DNA of 64,000 nt. Source: an uncultured Ruminococcus sp. (GTDB lineage Bacteria > Bacillota > Clostridia > Oscillospirales > Ruminococcaceae). Both the position numbers and the translations under genes were made by a program. Below the pieces are notes generated by a model. The model was not told where the DNA came from. It did not search any database and saw only the letters and a program-made list of their open reading frames with translations. Shown one piece after another: positions 24,771-35,774 of the stretch; position 1 is the first letter of the stretch, and each line of letters starts with the position of its first letter. The DNA lies in the NCBI GenBank assembly GCA_947178575.1, contig CAMWYX010000001.1:62001-126000 (forward strand). Reading direction: 5' to 3'.

Positions 24771-26507
24771 TTAATTTCCGGATATTTCTGTTTTTTCCGG
24801 TCTTTTAGATTCGACTGCAATCTGGTCTGTGGTTTCGGGTTCGGAGGAGTCAGCTGATATTTCGGAAATTTCGGAATACCGGAAAAGTAATTTCAGAAAT
24901 TTGTTTCCTTTGAATTTTTCGGCAAAATAATCATATGAAACGCATATTCCATATCCGGCGAATCCAATCATAAGAATAAAATATGACAGCGAATACTGTG
25001 ATTTCGCCTCTGCGAGAAGATGGTACAGCATACCACCGAGAATAATAAGCGGTAGAGTGATGCTAAGAAAGTTTCTGTTTTTCAGACAGGCGATAAGTCC
25101 GGCAAAGCAGGCGACAAAAATCAGCTGTGCATACAAATCCATATAGACTTTGACACCGGATTTATGCTCATCGCATACCCATTTGGCAATTCCGGAACGT
25201 GGTGCATAGTTGGCACGGATTGTATTGTTCCAAATACTTTGATATGTTGTTTCGTTCCACTGTGACAGAAATTTTTTATAGAAAAATTCATTGGCATACT
25301 GTTTGTTTTCCATGAAATATTTTACTCGTTCACCGATACGCTTTACGGCTTCATCGTGTGCGACATCAGGGTCAAATCCTGAATTTGAGTAAAGGTCTAC
25401 GGTATGATAGGCGTTATACCAACCTGGACCGTTGTGTGCTTCGTTAAGTCCCAGTACAAACCATGCGGTATATGGGATAGGTTCTCCAAGGTCTTGACCG
25501 CTTCTTTTTTCGTATGATGATTTTATAACGGGCATTATAGAAAGTGCAAGTGTGCAGGTAAGAGCAAGATATATAATATCCATGATGAATTTTTTCCGCC
25601 GGAACATCATAACAAATATAATTCCGGCAACAGCTACAAGAACTATATTGTTATTTGATTTCACGGCAACGGAGAACGCAAGCAATATTGCGGAAAGAAT
25701 CCCATATATGAAATTATTTTTCTGAAAGTAGAGAATCATGAAAAGTACAGCGTATATTGCAAATGCTATGCCGATTATGATTCCGTATGTGAATGTGCAG
25801 AAAATCATCGGCTGTGCGGCAAAAAGCATTATAAATGCTGTGATATGCCTTATACGCTGGTCTTTGAATATTCTGCTGTTTATGAGAATTACACCGATAT
25901 ACGCAGCGGCAAGGAACACGGCGTTAAGCACTTGGAGATAGAGCAGATTCTGAGGTTCTCCGAAAAGCCGGCGGATTCTTATCACAATTTCGGTAAAGAA
26001 TACATATCCAAGCTGAAATGAATAGTTTCGGAAATAGCGGTTTTCGGGATTGAGTACGCCGAAATCGTTCCGTGCAAAGGAATTGGCTGCATTTGTAACT
26101 ACTCCGGAGTCTTCGGTCGGCATTGAGTTTGAGGAATATATCCATATTGTGCTGAGAATTATTGTCCACAAAGCAACAAAGGAAAGTTCAGTCCATAGCG
26201 GAACTTTTTTGAGAGCCGGCATTATCAGCCAGCATATTACCGCAAACAATATCAGATATATGAGATTTCCCACAAAGCTGTCGCTGTAAAATACAACAAT
26301 TTCCCAGCCCTCCCGTATACGGTAAAGGACAGTATCTTTAACTTCTTCGGAACTGACGGTTTCCATTCCGGTTGTCTGAAGCATACTTGTCATAGTGAGT
26401 ATTCCCATGAATATCAGCATAATGACAGCGATGAAAATTCTCGCAAATGACATGAATTTGTTGTCCGGAAAGATTTCCGGCGGTTTTTTCCTGTTTTTTT
26501 CTGACAT
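24771..26507 (-). CDS. Polytopic membrane protein, GT-C glycosyltransferase-like
   Basis: 578 residues with about 11-12 membrane helices in two blocks and a large outer loop between them (about 340-450). The first outer loop carries SMPTEDSGVV near 130, where GT-C (PMT/ArnT-like) enzymes have an acidic catalytic motif, and the architecture fits a lipid-sugar-dependent glycosyltransferase. The specific family is not certain. The ATG at 26507 has an AAAGGA site; an earlier in-frame ATG at 26525 overlaps that site. It leads an operon with the sigma factor and the Thr-rich protein, so it could glycosylate the latter's Thr-rich region, which is inference. Confidence 0.68.
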   Translation of the reverse strand: MSEKNRKKPPEIFPDNKFMSFARIFIAVIMLIFMGILTMTSMLQTTGMETVSSEEVKDTVLYRIREGWEIVVFYSDSFVGNLIYLILFAVICWLIMPALKKVPLWTELSFVALWTIILSTIWIYSSNSMPTEDSGVVTNAANSFARNDFGVLNPENRYFRNYSFQLGYVFFTEIVIRIRRLFGEPQNLLYLQVLNAVFLAAAYIGVILINSRIFKDQRIRHITAFIMLFAAQPMIFCTFTYGIIIGIAFAIYAVLFMILYFQKNNFIYGILSAILLAFSVAVKSNNNIVLVAVAGIIFVMMFRRKKFIMDIIYLALTCTLALSIMPVIKSSYEKRSGQDLGEPIPYTAWFVLGLNEAHNGPGWYNAYHTVDLYSNSGFDPDVAHDEAVKRIGERVKYFMENKQYANEFFYKKFLSQWNETTYQSIWNNTIRANYAPRSGIAKWVCDEHKSGVKVYMDLYAQLIFVACFAGLIACLKNRNFLSITLPLIILGGMLYHLLAEAKSQYSLSYFILMIGFAGYGICVSYDYFAEKFKGNKFLKLLFRYSEISEISADSSEPETTDQIAVESKRPEKTEISGN

Positions 26508-26543
26508 AGTGATTTTTCCTTTCATTGATTATATGATAAGCAA

Positions 26544-26572
26544 ATTATATCATCTTGAAACATTTTTGTCAA
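26544..26572 (-). promoter_or_regulatory. Promoter for the membrane protein-sigma-Thr-rich operon
   Basis: On the minus strand, TTGACA (26567-26572), 17 bases, TATAAT (26544-26549), TGA extended -10. This is a housekeeping-type promoter, so the sigma factor is not only self-activated. Confidence 0.87.
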
Positions 26573-26676
26573 CATTCTGTGCGGATATTCTTGATTTTTT
26601 CATGCGGATTTGTAAAGGCGAATCGGTCAGGAAAAATGCATTCCGAAAAAATATCAGATAAAAATTATCCCGGCTG

Positions 26677-26705
26677 TTGCAATTTTCAGAATAATATGAT
26701 ATAAT
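26677..26705 (+). promoter_or_regulatory. Promoter for the valS operon (shared 32-bp type)
   Basis: TTGCAA (26677-26682), 17 bases, TATAAT (26700-26705). Bases 26675-26706 are identical to 9140-9171. The leader is about 40 bases and contains no T-box. Confidence 0.87.
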
Positions 26706-26748
26706 TGTATGGAATAAAATTCTGAATTTATAAAAGGAGCTAAAAACA

Positions 26749-29370
26749 ATGGCAAAAGAACTGGCAAAAGCATATAATCCGAAAGATTTTGAGGACAGAA
26801 TCTATACGGCGTGGAATGAAAACGGCTGTTTCCGTGCAGAAGCAGACCCGAAAAAAACACCGTATACTATCGTTATTCCTCCTCCGAATATTACCGGACA
26901 GCTTCATATGGGTCATGCTCTTGACGAAACGCTTCAGGATATACTTATCCGCTGGAAAAGAATGTGCGGATACTCTGTACTCTGGCTTCCCGGAACAGAC
27001 CACGCAGCAATCGCAACCGAGGCAAAAATCGTTGAAGCTATGCGGAAAGAGGGCGTTTCCAAAGAAAATTTGGGTCGTGACGGATTCATGAAACGTGCCT
27101 GGGAATGGAAAAAACAGTATGGCGGACGTATTGTGGAACAGCTTAAAAAGCTCGGTTCGTCATGCGACTGGTCAAGAGAACGTTTCACCATGGACGAGGG
27201 CTGTTCAAAAGCCGTAAAAGAAGTATTCGTCAAATATTACGAAAAAGGTCTGATTTACCGTGGAGAACGCATAATCAACTGGTGTCCGAAATGCCGGACT
27301 TCTCTTTCCGATGCCGAAGTAACTTTCGAGGAACAGGCAGGTCATTTCTGGCATATCCGCTATAAAATCAAGGATACCAACAATTATCTCGAACTTGCAA
27401 CAACACGTCCGGAAACACTCCTCGGCGATACCGCTGTTGCTGTAAATCCGAAAGATGAGCGTTATAAGGAACTCGTCGGAAAAACCGTAATTCTCCCGAT
27501 TGTTCACCGTGAAATCCCGATTGTTGCAGATGATTATGTTGAAATGGATTTCGGAACAGGTGTTGTAAAGATTACTCCGGCTCACGACCCGAATGACTTT
27601 GAGGTCGGTCTCCGCCATAATCTTCCTGTTATCAATGTCATGAACGACGATGCCACTATCGTTGACGATTATCCGGAATACGCCGGAATGGACAGATACG
27701 AAGCACGCAAGGCTATTGTCGAGGCTCTGGAAAAAGAGGGTGCATTAGTTGAAATCGAAGATTACAGTCACAATGTCGGAACGTGCTACCGCTGCGGAAC
27801 TACCGTTGAACCGAAAGTATCTACACAATGGTTCGTAAAGATGAAGCCCCTTGCACAGCCTGCAATTGATGCCGTAAAGAACGGCGATACAAAATTTGTT
27901 CCGGAAAGATTTGACAAGATTTATTTCCACTGGCTTGAAAATATCCGTGACTGGTGCATTTCCCGTCAGATATGGTGGGGTCATCAGATACCGGCGTTCT
28001 ACTGCGACGAATGCGGAGAAATGATTGTAACAAAGGAAGACAGTGCGGTATGTCCTAAGTGCGGAAAGCCTATGAGACAAGACCCCGATACGCTTGATAC
28101 ATGGTTCAGCTCGGCTCTCTGGCCTTTCTCGACTCTCGGATTCCCTGAAAAAACAGAGGATTTGGATTATTTCTATCCGACAAATACGCTTGTTACCGGC
28201 TATGATATAATATTCTTCTGGGTAATCCGCATGATGTTCAGCGGTCTCGAGAATATGGGAAAAGTTCCGTTTGATACTGTTCTGATTCACGGACTTGTCA
28301 GAGATTCTCAGGGTCGCAAGATGTCAAAATCCCTCGGAAACGGAATCGACCCCCTCGAAGTTATCAGCGAATACGGCGCAGATGCTCTCAGATTTATGCT
28401 TGCTACCGGAAATTCCCCCGGAAACGATATGCGTTATATCGACGATAAAGTCAAGGCAGCACGTAATTTTGCAAATAAGTTATGGAATGCTTCACGTTTT
28501 ATCATGATGAATCTTCCCGACGACTATGAATTTGAAAAACTTCCCGAAAATCTCGAAATTGAGGATAAATGGCTTGTAAACAAGTTCAACGGGCTTGCAA
28601 AGGAAGTAAATGAAAATCTTGAAAGATTTGAACTCGGTGTGGCTTCTCAGAAACTCTATGACTTTATATGGGACGTTTACTGCGACTGGTATATTGAACT
28701 GACAAAACCCCGTATTCAGGCAGGAGGCGAAACAAAGAAAAAGGCTCAGGACGTTCTTGTGTGGGCAATGCAGGGAATGCTGAAACTTCTTCACCCGTTC
28801 ATGCCGTTCATCACTGAGGAAATATGGCAGGTTCTCACAAACGAAAAATCAATGATTATTCTTGAATCATATCCGGTATATGACGAAAGCGTTGATTATA
28901 CGGCTGACGAAAAAGCGTTTGAAAAGATAATTTCTGCAATTAAAGCCGTAAGAAATACACGCAGTGAAATGAATGTTCCGCCGTCTGTAAAGGCGAAACT
29001 TATAATTGAAACCGCTGAACCGGAATTGTTCACAGGCTGTGCGGTATTCTTCGAAAAACTGGCATCTGCATCATCGGTTGAAGCAGGCGAAAAAACAGAA
29101 CACGAAAATTGCGCCAATGCCGTAACAGACAGCGCAAGAATCTTTATTCCTATGGACGAACTCGTTGACAAGGAAAAGGAAATCGCACGTCTTGAAAAAG
29201 AAAAGGCAAAGGTTCAGAAAGATATTGATTTCCTGAGCAATAAGCTGAATAATCAGGGATTTATTGCAAAAGCTCCCGAAAAGCTTATTGAAGCCGAAAA
29301 GGCTAAGCTTGCAAAGGCGGAGGAGAAAATGGCTAAGATTAATCAGTCAATCGAGGCTTTCAGAAAATAA
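26749..29370 (+). CDS. valS: Valyl-tRNA synthetase
   Basis: This class-I synthetase charges tRNA-Val. At 873 residues it is typical of the Firmicute type. HIGH appears as HMGHA near 55, the editing (CP1) domain has TTRPETLLGDTAVAVNP near 220, the KMSKS loop is GRKMSKSLGNGIDP near 525, and a C-terminal coiled coil (about 805-873, KEIARLEKEKAKVQK) binds tRNA. The stop shares a base with the next start (TAATG). It is the first gene of a six-gene transcript ending in folC; valS-folC is a common Firmicute pairing. Confidence 0.97.
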   Translation: MAKELAKAYNPKDFEDRIYTAWNENGCFRAEADPKKTPYTIVIPPPNITGQLHMGHALDETLQDILIRWKRMCGYSVLWLPGTDHAAIATEAKIVEAMRKEGVSKENLGRDGFMKRAWEWKKQYGGRIVEQLKKLGSSCDWSRERFTMDEGCSKAVKEVFVKYYEKGLIYRGERIINWCPKCRTSLSDAEVTFEEQAGHFWHIRYKIKDTNNYLELATTRPETLLGDTAVAVNPKDERYKELVGKTVILPIVHREIPIVADDYVEMDFGTGVVKITPAHDPNDFEVGLRHNLPVINVMNDDATIVDDYPEYAGMDRYEARKAIVEALEKEGALVEIEDYSHNVGTCYRCGTTVEPKVSTQWFVKMKPLAQPAIDAVKNGDTKFVPERFDKIYFHWLENIRDWCISRQIWWGHQIPAFYCDECGEMIVTKEDSAVCPKCGKPMRQDPDTLDTWFSSALWPFSTLGFPEKTEDLDYFYPTNTLVTGYDIIFFWVIRMMFSGLENMGKVPFDTVLIHGLVRDSQGRKMSKSLGNGIDPLEVISEYGADALRFMLATGNSPGNDMRYIDDKVKAARNFANKLWNASRFIMMNLPDDYEFEKLPENLEIEDKWLVNKFNGLAKEVNENLERFELGVASQKLYDFIWDVYCDWYIELTKPRIQAGGETKKKAQDVLVWAMQGMLKLLHPFMPFITEEIWQVLTNEKSMIILESYPVYDESVDYTADEKAFEKIISAIKAVRNTRSEMNVPPSVKAKLIIETAEPELFTGCAVFFEKLASASSVEAGEKTEHENCANAVTDSARIFIPMDELVDKEKEIARLEKEKAKVQKDIDFLSNKLNNQGFIAKAPEKLIEAEKAKLAKAEEKMAKINQSIEAFRK

Positions 29371-29723
29371 TGCGTAATAAAATTATCGCTTATGCAGGAG
29401 AAAGGTATTCTACAGAACCTGAATATCTATGGGCTAAAACTCCTGATACGTTTGTTCTGAGAAATAAAAATAATAAAAAATGGTATGCGGCTGTTTTGCA
29501 GGTGAAAAAATCAAAGTTCGGATATGATGATAATTCTTTGGTTGATGTTATTAATCTCAGATGTGAACCTGTTACAAGAGAGTGCCTGCTCAGTGAGGGC
29601 AGGTGCTTTCCTGGGTATCATATGAATAAGAAAAACTGGATTTCAATAATCCTTGACGATAATATTGATTTTCAGATACTATGCAATATCATAGACGAAA
29701 GCTATGATATTATAGACAGGTGA
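29370..29723 (+). CDS. MmcQ/YjbR family protein
   Basis: 117 residues of the YjbR/MmcQ (DUF419) fold, a small alpha/beta DNA-binding-like domain. Typical segments are EYLWAKTPDTFVLRNKNNKKWYA near 18 and GYHMNKKNWISIILDD near 85. The biological role is unknown. It overlaps the valS stop by one base. Confidence 0.82.
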   Translation: MRNKIIAYAGERYSTEPEYLWAKTPDTFVLRNKNNKKWYAAVLQVKKSKFGYDDNSLVDVINLRCEPVTRECLLSEGRCFPGYHMNKKNWISIILDDNIDFQILCNIIDESYDIIDR

Positions 29724-29727
29724 TGAT

Positions 29728-30252
29728 ATGATTTTTGATATACCTACAATCGAAACAGAACGTCTGATTCTCCGACCTCTTACAGTTGATGATGCAGAAT
29801 CTGTATTTGAATGGGCGGGCGATGAACGTGTTGCAGAATATATGATTTATCCATGTCACAAAAATATTGAAATTACAAAAGAATGGCTGAAATCGCTGAA
29901 AAATCTCGAAAATGAGTATACATGGGGATTTGTGCGTAAATCGGACGGAATGCTTATTGGTTCAGGCGGTATCAGATTCAGAGCGGACGAAAAAGTTTGG
30001 TCTTTTGGATATAATTTTCGGTTTGACTGCTGGGGGAAAGGATATGCAACAGAATCCGCAGGACATATGATAAAATATGTCTGCTCTGAACATAATGCCC
30101 ATGAATTTGTTGCAGAACACGCTGTAGATAATCCGGCTTCAGGACGAGTTATAGAAAAATGCGGACTTGAATTTGCATATTATTCAGAATATTCCAAATT
30201 TGACGGAAGCCGTAAATTCAGGTCAAAAGTTTATAAAATGAAAATCAAATAA
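29728..30252 (+). CDS. GNAT acetyltransferase, RimJ/RimL-like
   Basis: 174 residues. ETERLILRPLTVDDAESVFEW (near 8-28) is the usual start of the RimJ/RimL group, and FRFDCWGKGYATES near 100 contains the acetyl-CoA loop (Q/RxxGxG/A type). These enzymes acetylate protein N-termini or small amines. The substrate is unknown. It follows the YjbR gene after 4 bases. Confidence 0.88.
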   Translation: MIFDIPTIETERLILRPLTVDDAESVFEWAGDERVAEYMIYPCHKNIEITKEWLKSLKNLENEYTWGFVRKSDGMLIGSGGIRFRADEKVWSFGYNFRFDCWGKGYATESAGHMIKYVCSEHNAHEFVAEHAVDNPASGRVIEKCGLEFAYYSEYSKFDGSRKFRSKVYKMKIK

Positions 30253-30284
30253 TTTTACACTTTTGTTTAAGGAGAAAAAGTAAA

Positions 30285-30569
30285 ATGATTAAACATATAG
30301 TAATGTTCAAGCTCAACGACATAAGCATGGCGGAAGAAGCTAAAAAACGTTTCAGCAATGTCATTGAAAATGTTTCCGAACTCAGAAAGGGCGAAGTTGT
30401 GATAAATTCCGCCGATGCACCCGACAGCAATTACACTATTGCTTTAATATGCGATTTTGATAATATCGACGACCTGAACGCTTATCAGGTTCACCCTGCT
30501 CATAAGGAGTTCGGCGCATTTATTGCCGGAATCAAGACCGACAGAGCGTGCATTGATTACGAATATTAA
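30285..30569 (+). CDS. Dabb-family (stress-responsive alpha/beta barrel) protein
   Basis: 94 residues matching the Dabb ferredoxin-like dimer fold: MIKHIVMFKL at the start, NYTIALICDFDNIDDLNAYQVHPAHKEFG near 50-78. Such proteins are found in stress and monooxygenase contexts; the activity here is unknown. AAGGAG ribosome site; same operon as valS. Confidence 0.85.
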   Translation: MIKHIVMFKLNDISMAEEAKKRFSNVIENVSELRKGEVVINSADAPDSNYTIALICDFDNIDDLNAYQVHPAHKEFGAFIAGIKTDRACIDYEY

Positions 30570-30576
30570 TTGAATT

Positions 30577-31323
30577 ATGGTAGACGTAAAAGGAAAATGG
30601 GCGTTGATTACAGGCGCAAGCAGAGGTCTCGGAAGACTTGTCGCCGTCGCAATGGCGGAACAGGGCTGTAATCTCATACTTCACAGCAGAAACGTTGAAC
30701 ATTGTTCGGAGGTTCTCGGACAAGTCAAATCATACGGTGTTGAAGCGTATACGGTTCAGGCTGAACTTTCCGATATGAAACAGCTCGGAAATATGCTCGC
30801 TGAAATCGACAGAAAAAATATTCCGCTTGATATAATATTCAACAATGCAGGATTGCAGACAACTTACAGAACAGAATTTCTGGAAACTCCAGTTGATGAA
30901 TTTGAACTGAGTTTCAGAATAAATACAATAGCTCCGATGATGATTTGCTATCACTTTTTACCAATGATGACTGAACGTGGATTCGGTCGGATTATCAATA
31001 CATCAAGCGATATTAATCTCGAACCCCAGCAAGCTCCGTATTCTGCAAGCAAATCCGCACTTGACAAGATTACAAGGGATTTGGCTTATGCTTATCGTGA
31101 TACAGATGTTATAATAAGTCTTGCAAATCCGGCGTGGTGCAAGACGGATATGGGCGGACAAAATGCTTATTTTGAGCCGGAAACTGCGATTCCCGGACTT
31201 CTTGTGGGAGCATTCGTGAGCGATAAAAAACAGGGCAGATATTTCAATGCACAGGATTTCAGGGGAATGACTTTAAAAAATGCAGTCGCCAAAGCCGAAT
31301 TACAGGAGAGTCCGTACCAATGA
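30577..31323 (+). CDS. Short-chain dehydrogenase/reductase
   Basis: 248 residues with the SDR cofactor motif TGASRGLG (near 13-20), NNAG near 90, a catalytic Ser in NTSSD near 140 and the YSASK catalytic Tyr/Lys (near 155-159). NADP preference is suggested by Arg after the glycine motif and HSRN near 38. The substrate is unknown. It begins 8 bases after the Dabb gene and overlaps folC by 4 bases. Confidence 0.9.
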   Translation: MVDVKGKWALITGASRGLGRLVAVAMAEQGCNLILHSRNVEHCSEVLGQVKSYGVEAYTVQAELSDMKQLGNMLAEIDRKNIPLDIIFNNAGLQTTYRTEFLETPVDEFELSFRINTIAPMMICYHFLPMMTERGFGRIINTSSDINLEPQQAPYSASKSALDKITRDLAYAYRDTDVIISLANPAWCKTDMGGQNAYFEPETAIPGLLVGAFVSDKKQGRYFNAQDFRGMTLKNAVAKAELQESPYQ

Positions 31324-32573
31324 TGAATTTTGACGAATGCATGGATTTTATTAATTCTTTCAGCAAATCCGGAAAGCCTGTTTCCGATTTGTCCCGTGCG
31401 GAAAATTTAATGAAAATTATCGGAAATCCCGAAAAAAAACTGAAATTTGTCCACGTTGCCGGAACTAACGGAAAAGGCTCGACGGTTGAATATATTTCAA
31501 ATGCGCTGATTTATTCAGACTACAAAACCGGACAGTTTACATCTCCGTTTGTACTTCACTATACAGACAGAATCCGTATAAACGGCAGGGAAATTGATGA
31601 AAAATCACTCTGTGAAATCGCCGGATATGTGAAATCACAAATATCAGGAAATGAATATTCACAGTTTGAAATCACAATGGCAATCGCTATGCTGTGGTAT
31701 GTCCGTGAGAATTGCGATATTGTCGTGCTTGAATGCGGAATCGGCGGACTTCTTGACTGCACAAATGTTATTCCTCCGCCACTGGTATCGGTTATTACTT
31801 CAATTTCGCTCGACCATACAGCTATTTTAGGCGATACCGTCGAAAAAATCGCACAACAGAAAGCAGGCATAATAAAGGAAAATTCTGCGGTTGTTTTATC
31901 TATGGATAATAAACACAATGTAAAATATCTCGTTGAGAAAACCGCCATGGAAAAGAATGCCGAGTTTATAACGCCGGATAATCATGATTGCAAATATTAT
32001 GATAAAACGTTTATTTATAAAAATGAACAATATAAAATAAATATGCTCGGATTTCACCAGTTCATGAATGCCGTTACAGCTATTGAAGCGTGCGAATATC
32101 TGAGAAAAAAGGGTTTTGAAATTTCAGATGACAACATAAAAAAATCCATAGAAACTACGTATGTCAGGGCGAGAATACAATATATTGACGGAAATCCGCC
32201 TGTTATCGTTGACGGCGGTCATAATCCTGATGGCATTAAACAGTTATTCAACACTCTTGCGTGCATTGACAAATATATTTATGCGGTAATGGGAATGGTT
32301 GACTCAAAAGATTATCCGGATTGTGTGCGTGATATTGCACGCTGTTCCAAAGTCATGTTTACTGTGGACGGTTTCGCTCCCAATGCTGTTTCTGCTGAAA
32401 AACTCGCCAAAATATCACGTAAATCCGGCACACATAGCGGAGTTTATCACTCACTTGATGAAGCTGTTATAAAGGCAAAGGATTACGCACTTTTAAATAA
32501 TGGAATTGTTGTTATCTGCGGTTCACTTTATTTAGCAAGCGAATATCTGAATAATTACTATAATCAGGACTGA
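31320..32573 (+). CDS. folC: Folylpolyglutamate synthase / dihydrofolate synthase
   Basis: FolC adds glutamate to folates and may also make dihydrofolate from dihydropteroate. It belongs to the Mur-ligase superfamily, with 417 residues. The P-loop is HVAGTNGKGST near 46, TSPFVLHYTDRIRING near 80 is a family signature, and VDGGHNPDG near 300 marks the C-terminal domain. It ends the valS operon. No terminator hairpin is obvious in the 45 bases before the gdhA promoter. Confidence 0.93.
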   Translation: MMNFDECMDFINSFSKSGKPVSDLSRAENLMKIIGNPEKKLKFVHVAGTNGKGSTVEYISNALIYSDYKTGQFTSPFVLHYTDRIRINGREIDEKSLCEIAGYVKSQISGNEYSQFEITMAIAMLWYVRENCDIVVLECGIGGLLDCTNVIPPPLVSVITSISLDHTAILGDTVEKIAQQKAGIIKENSAVVLSMDNKHNVKYLVEKTAMEKNAEFITPDNHDCKYYDKTFIYKNEQYKINMLGFHQFMNAVTAIEACEYLRKKGFEISDDNIKKSIETTYVRARIQYIDGNPPVIVDGGHNPDGIKQLFNTLACIDKYIYAVMGMVDSKDYPDCVRDIARCSKVMFTVDGFAPNAVSAEKLAKISRKSGTHSGVYHSLDEAVIKAKDYALLNNGIVVICGSLYLASEYLNNYYNQD

Positions 32574-32618
32574 AATTTTATGAAAAATTGTGCATGTATA
32601 TGAAATTTAAAATATCTC

Positions 32619-32647
32619 TTGCAAAATTTTTCCGGCAGTGATATAAT
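32619..32647 (+). promoter_or_regulatory. Promoter for gdhA
   Basis: TTGCAA (32619-32624), 17 bases, TATAAT (32642-32647), with TGA before the -10; 50 bases before the ATG. Confidence 0.83.
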
Positions 32648-32657
32648 TTTTTCATGA

Positions 32658-34049
<1,392 letters not shown>

Positions 34050-34105
34050 TTCCTTTTAATGGATTCTGATTCAGACCGTGTCCGACTGAATAATAAACTA
34101 AACCG

Positions 34106-34136
34106 TCTCCCCGATTCACGTCGGGGAGATTTTTTA
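34106..34136 (+). terminator. Intrinsic terminator after gdhA
   Basis: TCTCCCCGA (34106-34114) pairs perfectly with TCGGGGAGA (34121-34129), followed by TTTTTT. Confidence 0.95.
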
Positions 34137-34167
34137 GATGAAAAATAAAAATATTTGTCACAATCAC

Positions 34168-34196
34168 TTGCAATTTCATATAATGTATGGTATAAT
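34168..34196 (+). promoter_or_regulatory. Promoter for the AGCS symporter
   Basis: TTGCAA (34168-34173), 17 bases, TATAAT (34191-34196), with TGG before the -10. Confidence 0.83.
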
Positions 34197-34253
34197 TTTT
34201 CAGGCTTAAGTTGAAAATAACCGGATAATCCGGTACAGGGAGTGTTTTTTTGA

Positions 34254-35654
34254 ATGTTCAGCGAAATTATAAAAAAAATCGATGATATGGTGTGGGGAGT
34301 TCCGCTTATATTGCTGATTCTGGGCTGTGGAATATATCTCACAGTGCGTCTCAGAGGTTTACAGGTTCGCCGTCTCGGTCTTGCATTAAAATATATGTTC
34401 GCAAAGGAAGAGGGCGGAAGCGGTGAAATATCAAGTTTCGGTGCATTGTGTACCGCTCTTTCCGCAACAATCGGAACAGGAAATATAGTCGGTGTTGCTA
34501 CTGCAATCGCTGCCGGCGGAGCAGGTGCGCTTTTCTGGATGGAACTTGCCGCTTTTTTCGGAATGGCAACAAAATATTCCGAGGGACTTCTCGCCATAAA
34601 ATACCGGATAACCGATAAAAACGGCAAAATGCTCGGAGGTCCTTTTTATTACATAGAAAACGGAATGGGTGACAGATGGAAATGGCTCGGCAAACTTTTC
34701 GCAGTGTTCGGCGTTTTTGTCGGTCTTATGGGAATCGGAACATTTACTCAGGTAAACAGTATAACCACCGCTGCCAACAGCTTTTTTGACCCCGAAAAAC
34801 TTCATACAATAGCTATATTCGGCAACGAATACACTATAACACAGGTAGTTGTCGGTCTTGTGATAACCGTACTTGCAGCACTTATAATTATCGGCGGAAT
34901 CCAGTCCATAGCAAAAGTTTCGGAGATTTTTATACCGGTAATGGTTATTGCCTATGTTCTCAGCTGTCTTGTTGTTATTTTTACGCATATCGGCGATATA
35001 CCGTCAGCTGTAGCCGAAATAATAAAAAGTGCATTCGGTCTGAAAGCTGTAACCGGCGGTGTTCTTGGAACAATTATGGTTTCTATGCAGAACGGTATCG
35101 CCCGTGGAATCTTCTCTAATGAAGCCGGTCTCGGTTCGGCTCCTATTGCCGCTGCTTCCGCAAAGACCAGCGAGCCTGTACGTCAGGGACTTGTTACTAT
35201 GACCGGAACATTTATCGATACCATTATTGTATGTACGCTTACTGGTCTTACTATAGTTATTTCCGGCTGTATCGAGAAAAATCCGGAACTTCAGGGCGTT
35301 GAGATAACAAATGCAGCTTTCGCCTATGGTATGCCGTTTTCGGAAAAGGTATCAAGTTTTATTTTAATGATGTGTCTGATGTTCTTTGCGTTTACTACTA
35401 TTTTAGGCTGGAATTATTATTCCGAACGCTGTCTGTCATATCTTACACATTCAAACAAGACCATGACTGTTATTTTCAGAATATTATATATCATGGCTGT
35501 ATTTATAGGTCCATACATGACAGTTGCCGCTGTATGGAATATCGCCGATATATTCAACGGTCTCATGGCACTTCCGAATATAGTCGCACTTATCGCACTT
35601 TCCGGAGTTGTCTCAAAAGAAACAAAAGATTATTTCAGTAAGTTCAAAAAATAG
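34254..35654 (+). CDS. Sodium:alanine/glycine symporter (AGCS family)
   Basis: 466 residues with about 10-11 membrane helices. Family signatures are GTGNIVGVATAIAAGGAGALFWMELAAFFGMATKY near 77-112 and ARGIFSNEAGLGSAPIAAA near 283. It imports alanine or glycine with sodium. The GGGAG ribosome site is 11 bases before the ATG. Monocistronic, flanked by its own promoter and a hairpin terminator; next to gdhA it fits amino-acid nitrogen use. Confidence 0.94.
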   Translation: MFSEIIKKIDDMVWGVPLILLILGCGIYLTVRLRGLQVRRLGLALKYMFAKEEGGSGEISSFGALCTALSATIGTGNIVGVATAIAAGGAGALFWMELAAFFGMATKYSEGLLAIKYRITDKNGKMLGGPFYYIENGMGDRWKWLGKLFAVFGVFVGLMGIGTFTQVNSITTAANSFFDPEKLHTIAIFGNEYTITQVVVGLVITVLAALIIIGGIQSIAKVSEIFIPVMVIAYVLSCLVVIFTHIGDIPSAVAEIIKSAFGLKAVTGGVLGTIMVSMQNGIARGIFSNEAGLGSAPIAAASAKTSEPVRQGLVTMTGTFIDTIIVCTLTGLTIVISGCIEKNPELQGVEITNAAFAYGMPFSEKVSSFILMMCLMFFAFTTILGWNYYSERCLSYLTHSNKTMTVIFRILYIMAVFIGPYMTVAAVWNIADIFNGLMALPNIVALIALSGVVSKETKDYFSKFKK

Positions 35655-35661
35655 GGAGTTT

Positions 35662-35706
35662 AAAAGTCAGGAGTTAAAAGTTTTGCTTTTTTAGCCCTGA
35701 CTTTTC
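35662..35706 (+). terminator. Intrinsic terminator after the AGCS symporter
   Basis: AAAAGTCAGG (35662-35671) pairs with CCTGACTTTT (35696-35705); the inner part (AAAAG/CTTTT) pairs too. Confidence 0.85.
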
Positions 35707-35708
35707 TG

Positions 35709-35737
35709 TTGACAATTTATTGGCAATGTGATATAAT
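35709..35737 (+). promoter_or_regulatory. Promoter for the VWA/pyrimidine operon
   Basis: TTGACA (35709-35714), 17 bases, TATAAT (35732-35737), TGA extended -10. It overlaps the T tract of the preceding terminator. Confidence 0.88.
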
Positions 35738-35774
35738 AAATATGTGTGTGTAAACCAAAAAAGAGGTGGTGTAT

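Noticed and set aside
26706-26748. Possible T-box leader for valS, and likewise at 9171-9205 for the MetRS-like gene.
   Set aside because: The leaders are only about 35-45 bases, with no T-box sequence, specifier loop or terminator.
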